Origin: Massilibacteroides sp.
Lineage (GTDB): Bacteria; Bacteroidota; Bacteroidia; Bacteroidales; Tannerellaceae
DNA length: 44,842 bases
NCBI GenBank assembly: GCA_028708075.1
Contig: JAQVZS010000016.1
Coordinates: 4,052 to 48,893, forward strand
Reading direction: 5' to 3'
A model generated the notes under the pieces. It searched no databases. It saw nothing but the letters and a program-made list of their open reading frames with translations, and had not been told where the DNA came from. Position numbers and translations under genes: made by a program. Positions 1-7,046 of the stretch are shown in pieces; the stretch's first letter is position 1; each line of letters starts with the position of its first letter.

Positions 1-558
1 ACGAACCAACGGAATCATGGTCGTGTCGCCATGTCCACCAATCACAAGGCCTTCAACTTCGGTTGCATTACAACCTAATGCCTGAGAGAGATAATATTTA
101 AACCGTGAGCTGTCTAACGCGCCACCCATACCGATAATCCGGTTTTTAGGCAAACCTAAGGATTTAAGTGCAAGATAAGTCATCGTATCCATCGGGTTGG
201 AGATAACGACAATGATTGCATTGGGCGAATATTTCAGTGCGTTTTGAGCTACGGTTTTTACGATTCCTGCGTTTACACCGATTAATTCTTCGCGAGTCAT
301 ACCCGGTTTACGGGGAATACCTGAAGTAATGACAATTACATCCGAGTTGGCCGTTTTGGCATAATCATTAGTGCAACCGATCAAAGTGGAATCAAATCCC
401 AGCAATTGGGCAGTTTGCATCATATCCATTGCTTTACCTTCGGATACGCCTTCTTTCACATCCAGCATGACAACTTCGTCAGCCACTTCGTTAAACGCAA
501 GAACATTTGCGCACGTAGCACCTACATTCCCGGCGCCTACAACTGTTACTTTAGACAT
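1..558 (-). CDS. mdh: Malate dehydrogenase, N-terminal part (cut by window edge)
   Basis: Interconverts malate and oxaloacetate with NAD in the cytoplasm (TCA/reductive branch). I translated the minus strand from the ATG at 556-558. The first 186 residues are open to base 1, and the C-terminal part lies outside the window. Visible are the Rossmann NAD-binding loop GAGNVGATCANVLA near residue 8, the substrate-loop segment IPRKPGMTREEL near residue 80, the ISNPMD segment, and the catalytic-His motif GGHGDT close to the cut. The loop and the GGHGDT context fit the LDH-like bacterial MDH group. A Bacteroidetes -7 element lies about 58 bases upstream, so the gene is probably transcribed separately from the rRNA methyltransferase behind it. 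The identification is secure; only the missing end is unknown. Confidence 0.95.
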   Translation of the reverse strand, partial: MSKVTVVGAGNVGATCANVLAFNEVADEVVMLDVKEGVSEGKAMDMMQTAQLLGFDSTLIGCTNDYAKTANSDVIVITSGIPRKPGMTREELIGVNAGIVKTVAQNALKYSPNAIIVVISNPMDTMTYLALKSLGLPKNRIIGMGGALDSSRFKYYLSQALGCNATEVEGLVIGGHGDTTMIPLVR

Positions 559-615
559 ACTAATTCGATTTATGTGTTACTTATTAATAAAACTTCTAAC
601 CTTTATTTATCCTCA

Positions 616-623
616 CAAAGGTA
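616..623 (-). promoter_or_regulatory. Bacteroidetes -7 promoter element for mdh
   Basis: Minus strand reads TACCTTTG, matching the TAnnTTTG consensus, 58 bases before the mdh start. No convincing -33 TTTG was found at the usual distance. Confidence 0.55.
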
Positions 624-707
624 CAATCCAATTATGGAATAAAGAAATTTTTCCGTAAATAAAACAGTTGTACAACTCTCCTCAATCGTTAAACTTTCTT
701 TTCGGCA

Positions 708-1886
708 CTATTCGATGTAAAGGACTAATCCTTTTAGGTATTCTCCTTCCGGATGATAAATGTTTATCGGATGATCTGCGGGTTGTGTCAACTGGTGCAA
801 TATCCGCACATTTCGTCCGGATTGAGCTGCTGCGCTGAATACGGCCAATCGGAAGTTTTCTTTACTGACGACTTGTGAACAGGAAAACGTAAAGAGAATA
901 CCTCCGGGTTTGATTTTTTCGAACGCCAGGGCATTCAGTTTTCGGTAACCTTGTAACGCGTTCCTCAATACGTTTTTATGTTTTGCAAATGCCGGGGGAT
1001 CTAAGATTATCAAGTCGTAGTTATCTCCCATATTTCCAAGGAATTTGAACGCATCTTCTGCATAAGCTTCGTGGCGGGGATCACTTGGGAAATTTAACTC
1101 CACATTCTGTTTTGTCAATGCAATAGCTTTTGCGGAACTGTCCACCGAATGAACCAACCGCGCGTTTCCGCGCATAGCATAAAACGAAAAACCTCCAGTA
1201 TAACAAAACATATTCAAGACCGAACGTCCGGCAGAATAATGCTCCAACAAAGAACGGTTTTCCCGTTGATCCACAAAGAATCCGGTTTTTTGACCTTTTA
1301 TCCAGTCGACATTGAACGTCAGTCCGTTTTCTATTGCCGTTCCTATTTCTTTTCCTCCGAACAGATAACCGTCTTCGTTATTCAGATTAGCCTTGAAAGG
1401 AAGAGTCGTGTCTGATTTATAATAGATGTTTTTAATGTCCGGGATCGTTTTTTGTATTGCTCGTGCGACGTCATGGCGGGCATGATGCATTCCGACAGAA
1501 TGAGCCTGTATAACGGCGGTATTGGCGTATATATCGACAATAAGTCCGGGAAGAGAATCACCTTCCCCATGGATCAGGCGGTATGTGTTATTTTCTGGTC
1601 TACATAATTTAAGCGAACAGCGTAATTGATAGGCAATACGTATTTTGTCTAACCAAAATAAATCATCGATTTCGCAAGGAACAAAAGATAAAATCCGTAC
1701 GGCTATGCTTCCGATTTGATAGTGTCCGACTGCCAAAAACGTATTGTTTGCGCCGTATACATCCACTAAATCTCCCTCTTCCGGATTTCCTTCTATTTTT
1801 TGAATAGCACCGGAAAACACCCAGGGATGGAATCTTAATATTGATTCTTCTTTTTTAGGTTTAAGAAATATCTTGAATCTGTTCAT
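708..1886 (-). CDS. RlmI-like 23S rRNA (cytosine-C5) methyltransferase
   Basis: Class I SAM-dependent methyltransferase of the RlmI/YccW family, which makes m5C at position 1962 (E. coli numbering) of 23S rRNA. The 392-residue protein has the normal family length. An N-terminal PUA-like domain covers about residues 1-75 (FHPWVFSGAI at 19-28). The SAM motif I is VLNMFCYTGGFSFYAM at 223-238, motif IV is DPPAF at 296-300, and the SCS motif contains the candidate catalytic Cys336. The start at 1886 is preferred because MNRFKIFLKP leads directly into the conserved PUA segment, even though it overlaps the upstream exonuclease gene by 26 bases. Translational coupling with the exonuclease and the DUF5063 gene is likely. 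Target specificity is inferred from the family. Confidence 0.9.
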   Translation of the reverse strand: MNRFKIFLKPKKEESILRFHPWVFSGAIQKIEGNPEEGDLVDVYGANNTFLAVGHYQIGSIAVRILSFVPCEIDDLFWLDKIRIAYQLRCSLKLCRPENNTYRLIHGEGDSLPGLIVDIYANTAVIQAHSVGMHHARHDVARAIQKTIPDIKNIYYKSDTTLPFKANLNNEDGYLFGGKEIGTAIENGLTFNVDWIKGQKTGFFVDQRENRSLLEHYSAGRSVLNMFCYTGGFSFYAMRGNARLVHSVDSSAKAIALTKQNVELNFPSDPRHEAYAEDAFKFLGNMGDNYDLIILDPPAFAKHKNVLRNALQGYRKLNALAFEKIKPGGILFTFSCSQVVSKENFRLAVFSAAAQSGRNVRILHQLTQPADHPINIYHPEGEYLKGLVLYIE

Positions 1887-2460
1887 TTGATTGTGTCAAT
1901 AGATCATATATTTTAAGGCAAGCCCATGCATCAAGCGCGGCATAACGTTGTTGAGATTCGGTTAATGTTTCAGCTTCCCAATTGGTTAACCGCTGTCCTT
2001 TTGAAATTTTTTTACTAAATAATATCGCATATATTTTTTGCAAGCTGGCTTCTTTAATCCCGTATTTGCCTACTAAATTTTGAAGATCTACAAAATTACC
2101 CGGCTCAATATTGGTTCGTTTACGCATGGCACCGAAATCGTCTCTCAGCGACAGACCTATTTTTAATGTTTCATTACTCATCAAAAAGTTTTGTAACGCA
2201 GGTGGTATCCCTGTTTTATTCAGTCGAATCAGAAAGCAAACATCCTCGATTGCCAGTTGCATCAACGCTATTTTATAATTTTGTCCTTTCTTAAAACTGG
2301 GACGCGTTTCCGTGTCAAACCCGACTCTCGAAAAGTTGAGCAAATAATCGACAGCTTTTCTAACATCATCTTCTGTTTCGATTATGATAATCCGCTTGGA
2401 ATATTCTTCAACAGGGAGATTGGTTATTTGCTCTTTTGTTATGGTTTGCAAATATGGCAT
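1861..2460 (-). CDS. RNase D-like 3'-5' exonuclease domain protein
   Basis: A compact 199-residue DEDD-superfamily 3'-5' exonuclease. It consists of the catalytic domain only and lacks the HRDC domains of full-length RNase D. The DEDDy residues are visible as FDTET near residue 48 (motif I), GLSLRDDFGAM near 103 (motif II), and RYAALDAWACLKIY near 172 (motif III, Tyr then Asp). It follows the DUF5063 gene with no spacer and overlaps the rRNA methyltransferase by 26 bases, so the three genes are probably co-expressed. The pairing suggests a role in RNA processing, but the sequence does not show a substrate. DNA exonuclease activity is an alternative within this superfamily. Confidence 0.88.
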   Translation of the reverse strand: MPYLQTITKEQITNLPVEEYSKRIIIIETEDDVRKAVDYLLNFSRVGFDTETRPSFKKGQNYKIALMQLAIEDVCFLIRLNKTGIPPALQNFLMSNETLKIGLSLRDDFGAMRKRTNIEPGNFVDLQNLVGKYGIKEASLQKIYAILFSKKISKGQRLTNWEAETLTESQQRYAALDAWACLKIYDLLTQSNEQIQDIS

Positions 2461-3006
2461 CTATATTTCTTCTTTATCGTTATCCGGGTTCAAATCCACA
2501 CTGTACCGAACGGCATGTAATGCTTTTAAGGCATTGAGCAGAGGTTGTCCCCAATATTCTTTAAAATTTTTTTTGCAAATTGCGACGGCTTCCCCCATAA
2601 TTTCCTCTTGTCCTTGCCTAAATAGAGAAACGAAATTTCCGATATCCTGATATACGTCGGCTAAATTTTCGGAAATGAAGGCGGCGATAGGAGTGTCGCT
2701 GTATTGCATGTCTGGATGGAATGTTTCCAAATAAGCATCGTATCCGCCCAACAGGTTTGCTATATTTTCTCTCGCCGATCCATACATTTCTTCCGTAACC
2801 GTCAGTTCCAGTTCTATGTCTTCATCACTTTCCATTTCGGGCAACAAAGCGGCTTTTAGATATAGCAAGGGTAATAATTTGGTCGACTTATCAGTAAAAT
2901 TAAAAAGGTTGTAGTCTTTTGTCTTTTCGATAAAAGAACAAAATTCTAAAGCGATTGTGACAAACTCCAACGTATTACGTTCATATATTGGGTTATTTTC
3001 TTTCAT
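2461..3006 (-). CDS. DUF5063 family protein
   Basis: 181-residue, acidic, soluble, mostly helical protein without signal peptide or membrane segments. It resembles the DUF5063 family common in Bacteroidales, usually found next to an RNase D-like gene as here. The centre contains an acidic run (ESDEDIELEL) and the segment YQDIGNFVSLFRQG. Its function is unknown. It is first in a three-gene unit: its stop codon abuts the start of the exonuclease. A TAnnTTTG element lies 30 bases upstream. The family assignment rests on recall of sequence character and context, not a search. Confidence 0.75.
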   Translation of the reverse strand: MKENNPIYERNTLEFVTIALEFCSFIEKTKDYNLFNFTDKSTKLLPLLYLKAALLPEMESDEDIELELTVTEEMYGSARENIANLLGGYDAYLETFHPDMQYSDTPIAAFISENLADVYQDIGNFVSLFRQGQEEIMGEAVAICKKNFKEYWGQPLLNALKALHAVRYSVDLNPDNDKEEI

Positions 3007-3035
3007 TTTGAACTTTATTGTCTTTTTTAAAGAAG

Positions 3036-3043
3036 CAAAAGTA
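3036..3043 (-). promoter_or_regulatory. -7 promoter element for the DUF5063/exonuclease/RlmI unit
   Basis: Minus strand TACTTTTG matches TAnnTTTG and ends 30 bases before the DUF5063 start codon. No clear -33 element. Confidence 0.5.
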
Positions 3044-3129
3044 CAATATATTACGATTTACTGAAAATAAACTCGATTATAAATAGCTTCTCATGATTGG
3101 AGAATTTCGTTTTTCAGAAAAGAAGTCGA

Positions 3130-3690
3130 TTAATAATATTTCCAGGCGGTGGCGTTTTTTCTGTTTTTTCTCTTTGCTCGTTCACTCGACCAGAAAACAT
3201 AACGTAATAAATCTTCCATAGAAAAACTATACGCGATACCTGCTAATGCACCTCCTTTGGATTGTCCGTCTTTTACGATGGAATTAAGATCGCCTGTGAC
3301 AGCGGTTAAATACAATCCGCCGGTTCCGATCGGGATCCGTTTCATGCTTATGTAGTCTTTTGGAGGAGCTACATAAACGAAACTTTTTCGACAGCCGCTG
3401 TCCGGGATCTCACGCAGGATAAAAATGGAAGACGGAACGGACTGAATTCCTGTAAATTCTTTTGTGATAGAATATTGGGAAGAAGATTCGCGTAATTGAT
3501 TATTCGGTCTGTCTGTTCCTATCAACCGACCTTCCTCGATCGCTTTTAGCGTTTCCTGATTTAGTTCGATTTTGGTTTTCCCTGATTTTACGTCTTCCAT
3601 CCATATGGAATCTTCTTTTGTCCACTGGGCGTACAGATGAGTTGCGATCGAAACGAAAACAACAAACATCAAAAGTTTCCGAAGATTCAT
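3130..3690 (-). CDS. Secreted DUF4858-like protein of unknown function
   Basis: 186 residues beginning with a typical signal peptide (MNLRKLLMFVVFVSIATHLYAQ, cleavage probable after YA). The mature part starts WTKEDSIWMEDVKSGKTKIE and resembles the Bacteroidales DUF4858 group of small exported proteins; this match is from memory. A conserved-looking central segment (DSGCRKSFVYVAPPKDY) is followed by a basic C-terminus rich in Arg/Lys (RAKRKNRKNATAWKYY). No catalytic motif is recognisable. It appears to be a single-gene unit with its own TAnnTTTG element at 3713-3720, next to the decayed antiporter locus. Confidence 0.65.
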   Translation of the reverse strand: MNLRKLLMFVVFVSIATHLYAQWTKEDSIWMEDVKSGKTKIELNQETLKAIEEGRLIGTDRPNNQLRESSSQYSITKEFTGIQSVPSSIFILREIPDSGCRKSFVYVAPPKDYISMKRIPIGTGGLYLTAVTGDLNSIVKDGQSKGGALAGIAYSFSMEDLLRYVFWSSERAKRKNRKNATAWKYY

Positions 3691-3712
3691 GCTTATTCCT
3701 TTTTTATTTGCT

Positions 3713-3720
3713 CAAAAATA
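3713..3720 (-). promoter_or_regulatory. -7 promoter element for the DUF4858-like gene
   Basis: Minus strand TATTTTTG matches TAnnTTTG, 23 bases before the start codon at 3690. It lies at the far edge of the antiporter remnant. Confidence 0.45.
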
Positions 3721-3789
3721 GGGGAATTGTCTTTGCTTTTTTTGTATTATTACTAATAACCCTAAAGTTTAACTGTTTTTGAATATTAT

Positions 3790-4252
3790 TAGCGGAAATC
3801 AACGTTTCTATTAGAAATATGTGGAATGTTAAATAGGATGGCAAGCGCACCGCCGATTCCAAGTAGGTAGGGATAATATAGATAAGGCATGATTTAATGT
3901 GGAGATACATTTCCTAGGCTGGACGTCATTAACAGTTGTGTCCCGTAGATTGCTCCGGTAGCTTTGGCCGTTTCCGCAAAAGCACCTGCCAGAATGAAAA
4001 TAACGATCGTTTATTGGATATTACGGTTGCCCGAACTTCGACAAAATTGTTCAATTCGTTGATTTAGTTTTCCTCCTTTGGAATTCCTACAGCAACGACC
4101 GAAGCGATGATAAACGCCACGGATATGGGCATTTTATAGAAGTCGCCGGCAACAATGGAGACAAAAAAATACAGAACGAAAAATACGCCGAGCGGCAATA
4201 AAGCCCAAGGATTCGGTGTTCTTTCGGAGGTGTTGTAATTAGGAAAGCTCAT
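3790..4252 (-). pseudogene. Decayed Na+/H+ antiporter (NhaC family) remnant
   Basis: An open frame of only 62 codons (4064-4252) starts with MSFPNYNTSERTPNPWALLP and contains GDFYKMPISVAFI, which is the N-terminus of Bacteroidales NhaC-type antiporters (normally about 450 residues). The frame stops after IPKEEN. In the next frame the homologous sequence resumes as GKLNQRIEQFCRSSGN, is interrupted by an in-frame TAA, continues as TIVIFILAGAFAETAKATGA, and then passes another stop into a hydrophobic stretch (IMPYLYYPYLLGIGGALAIL). Total length is about 460 bases, so most of the transporter core must be deleted. It sits 12 bases behind the DUF5686 gene. The family identification is from remembered sequence; the stops and frame change are directly visible. 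Confidence 0.72.
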
Positions 4253-4264
4253 GATCGAATGATT

Positions 4265-6841
4265 TTAAAAGGAGAAACGTAATGCGATGCGTATTCCTCC
4301 TTTTTTAATATCCGTATGATTTAAATAATTTAATCGACGGTAATAATCTATTCGTAAAATTTTAAAGATATTTTCCAAGCCAAAGCTTACTTCCATGTAG
4401 GGTTGTTTTCCTATGGGTTGTGAGTCATCAGGGAAGAAGAACAGATTATCGCTGTATATCGGATTGTTCTTATGCGACAAGCTACCATATACTCCGTTGA
4501 AAGATACCACTTCGCGTAACCGCAGCCAATTAATGACGGGTATACGGTTCAAAATCCATCCTTTGAGGTAGTAGGTGAGGCTGAGAGAAGCATACTGATC
4601 CATCAAAAATTCCATTGGCGACATCATGTGGAAGGCTTCTGGTTGTATAGTGATAGATTGGTTGGTGTTGGGCATAATCAGCAGGGGAAAAGGTACTTTA
4701 TCCCATACTTTACCGCCTTTTAACTGTGCGTCGATATGTCCGAAGGAGGATAACCAAATTCTTTTTTCCGCACTCGCTTCTGTATGGTTATAGGCATATT
4801 CTCCTCCGATAGCATTTATACCCAGCTGATGTGATATTTTGAATACAGGTGCATCTTTGGAGAGGTTGAATATGGATTCTTTCCCAGCGCGTCCGGCGTA
4901 GGCTCGTTCACCCGGCGCAAAGCGGAGTTGTAAACCAACTTCCGAAGTTGTTATGTCGTTCATGCGCAACCATGTGCCGTTTTCATCTTTTTGTATATAA
5001 TTCAATGTTCCTGCAGGTTCGGTGTTTTGATTGCGGTACCAAGTGGTTAACGTTAGTCCGTTTAGCCATTCTTTCTGATACTGGATCATAGATTTACGGA
5101 TATAATTCATTTTTGTGACCGGTGTTCCTACTTTCCAGGCGACAAATACATTATCTTTCGACGTGAATAGGAAGTCCTGGCCCGGTGTATACAGGTCGTA
5201 TTCCTGGATGAGAGAAAGATTGTTGACTGGATTCTCCCCTTCGTGGTATTTCTTTTTATTGAAACTGTATGTCAGTTTCGTATTATATTTGAATTTACGG
5301 TCGTTCATTCCATAAGCTAGATAACCGGAGGCGAACCAATGAGGATTGAGGTTGGCCGTAGTCATCCCGCCGATGCGTACCCGGAATCCTTCCAGTTTGT
5401 TAGAACTTAACAAGGTATTCATCGGCCCAAAATCGAAATAGCTGGTACTTCGATCTTTTCCAGTGGGTATATAACCGGAAATGAGGATTTCCGCTGTTTT
5501 GATTAATACATTGAATATAGGCACTTTTCGTAATTCGTCGAGCAGGTCGTCCAAAGCGTTTTCCTTTTCTTTCAGTGGTACGTGGCGATGGCTTATCCAG
5601 AAACTGTCCGGGCGTACTTCAGCCATTTCTTCAAAATGTAAAGGGCCCAATTGGTTGAAAACCGAGTCAGCCTTTGCGATTTCGAAGGAATAGTTTTCAT
5701 ATGTCCTTAATTGGTGGGCATAGAATTGTTGCGAACCTTTTACGATATAGAAATTAATGAAGGTATTTTCTTTATTAACAACCCATGTGCTGTCCGGCAT
5801 ACGCTTAAATTCTTGTTCGATACGTAACCGATCGACGAAGTTGAGGTTAATATTATGCGGAACGTTCAACAAAAACTTTTTTAGAGAGTAGTTGCCATCC
5901 AGTGTGATATATAATCGTCCGGTGAACCCGTAACTTTGACTGTTTACCGGGACAAAGGCAAGATCAACACAGGGTTCCCCACCAATATTGAGGGTATCCA
6001 TGATATAGTATTGGTAATAGCTGACGGCTAAGATTGATGACAAGGGGCTGACAAAGCGATTCAATAGTATTTTTATGTTGTTGTCGAAGATATTAATGCT
6101 TTGGAATATTTCTTCGAGATTGGAGGTGATACCTCCTTCGTCAATCGATTTGTCGATCCCCTGCAGTCTTTTTCCCCTGACGAATGTTTTGGTCGCTTTC
6201 GGATTTTTTCGGTAATATTTATCTGAGAGGGTTTCCCTAATAGATACGGTCAGTATTGGTTTGCCGTCGAATTCGGAAGTGTCCAAATAGTTTTTCACGA
6301 ATTTGAACTTCTTCATCAGGGCATTTTTTTCAAAGTTTGGGTTGAAATTGTCTAATGAAATACTTAGTTTTTCATACACTTCGACTTGATATTCGTCTTT
6401 TACCTCTATTCTGTTTGCGTCTTTCCGTTCAATAACCTGTTTGATCAGGTCTACTGCTGGATTGTTCTTTCTGGAATAGCGCTCTCTTTTGGGCTTAACC
6501 ACAACTTCCTTGATTTGAAAAGAGGTGGGGGCTAGCAATACCTCTATCGCGTCGTTTTTTTGCCCGGCTTTTAATGCGATTATTTTGGTGTCGTATCCAA
6601 GCGAACTAATTGCAAGCCGGACGAACCCTTTGTTGTTTTGCAGGGAAAACTTTCCGAAATCGTCTGTCATGGCGCCGATTGTTGAGTTCTCGAAGATGAC
6701 AGAGACATATGACAGAGCTTCGCCTGTTATAGAGTCTTTTACGATTCCTGAGGCAGATATTACCGTTTGCCCATGGGATCGTAGCGAACCAATGATAACC
6801 AGGAAGAGGAACAGATAGATATAGCGGATTATTTTTGCCAT
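4265..6841 (-). CDS. DUF5686 outer-membrane protein with carboxypeptidase-regulatory-like domain
   Basis: 858-residue exported protein. A signal peptide (about residues 1-24, ending SHGQ) precedes a CarboxypepD_reg-like beta-sandwich (about 25-110: SGIVKDSITGEALSYVSVIF, then GAMTDDFGKFSL). A long DUF5686 region follows to the C-terminus. The last third is rich in alternating hydrophobic/aromatic beta strands and ends in RIALRFSF with a terminal Phe, as expected for a beta-barrel outer-membrane protein. Unlike SusC proteins it lacks a plug and TonB box. Function is unknown; it is widely conserved in Bacteroidetes. It is the first gene of a unit that once continued into the now-broken antiporter. 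Confidence 0.85.
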   Translation of the reverse strand: MAKIIRYIYLFLFLVIIGSLRSHGQTVISASGIVKDSITGEALSYVSVIFENSTIGAMTDDFGKFSLQNNKGFVRLAISSLGYDTKIIALKAGQKNDAIEVLLAPTSFQIKEVVVKPKRERYSRKNNPAVDLIKQVIERKDANRIEVKDEYQVEVYEKLSISLDNFNPNFEKNALMKKFKFVKNYLDTSEFDGKPILTVSIRETLSDKYYRKNPKATKTFVRGKRLQGIDKSIDEGGITSNLEEIFQSINIFDNNIKILLNRFVSPLSSILAVSYYQYYIMDTLNIGGEPCVDLAFVPVNSQSYGFTGRLYITLDGNYSLKKFLLNVPHNINLNFVDRLRIEQEFKRMPDSTWVVNKENTFINFYIVKGSQQFYAHQLRTYENYSFEIAKADSVFNQLGPLHFEEMAEVRPDSFWISHRHVPLKEKENALDDLLDELRKVPIFNVLIKTAEILISGYIPTGKDRSTSYFDFGPMNTLLSSNKLEGFRVRIGGMTTANLNPHWFASGYLAYGMNDRKFKYNTKLTYSFNKKKYHEGENPVNNLSLIQEYDLYTPGQDFLFTSKDNVFVAWKVGTPVTKMNYIRKSMIQYQKEWLNGLTLTTWYRNQNTEPAGTLNYIQKDENGTWLRMNDITTSEVGLQLRFAPGERAYAGRAGKESIFNLSKDAPVFKISHQLGINAIGGEYAYNHTEASAEKRIWLSSFGHIDAQLKGGKVWDKVPFPLLIMPNTNQSITIQPEAFHMMSPMEFLMDQYASLSLTYYLKGWILNRIPVINWLRLREVVSFNGVYGSLSHKNNPIYSDNLFFFPDDSQPIGKQPYMEVSFGLENIFKILRIDYYRRLNYLNHTDIKKGGIRIALRFSF

Positions 6842-6879
6842 TTAAACTGAAATGTCTTCTTACTTAGAAAATGTCGAGG

Positions 6880-6887
6880 CAAAGGTA
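6880..6887 (-). promoter_or_regulatory. -7 promoter element for the DUF5686 gene
   Basis: Minus strand TACCTTTG matches TAnnTTTG, 38 bases before the start at 6841. Confidence 0.5.
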
Positions 6888-6970
6888 CGATTTTTCCTAA
6901 ATCTCCATAGTGTGCGGTTCTTTAATATTCTTTAATCTATATTGTATCTCTTTTTTTCGCTTTGAGGATC

Positions 6971-7013
6971 AAAAATGAACCCTAAAAGTTTTTCGTCTAA
7001 CTTTTAGGGTTCA
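6971..7013 (-). terminator. Strong intrinsic terminator after the beta-mannosidase gene
   Basis: A perfect 15-bp stem (arms 6976-6990 and 6999-7013, loop of 8 bases) is followed on the minus strand by a run of T (A-run at 6971-6975). It lies 33 bases beyond the stop at 7047 and closes the mfd - acyl-CoA synthetase - mannosidase unit. Confidence 0.85.
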
Positions 7014-7046
7014 CATTATTTATCTTACTTTTTTTTTGTCAGTTAC

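Noticed and set aside
371-658. 95-codon plus-strand ORF opposite mdh
   Set aside because: It is antisense to the clearly conserved mdh N-terminus and has no recognisable protein features.
3704-3910. 68-codon minus-strand ORF in the gap before the DUF4858-like gene
   Set aside because: It runs out of frame through the tail of the decayed antiporter and the promoter of the next gene; composition is that of AT-rich noncoding sequence.
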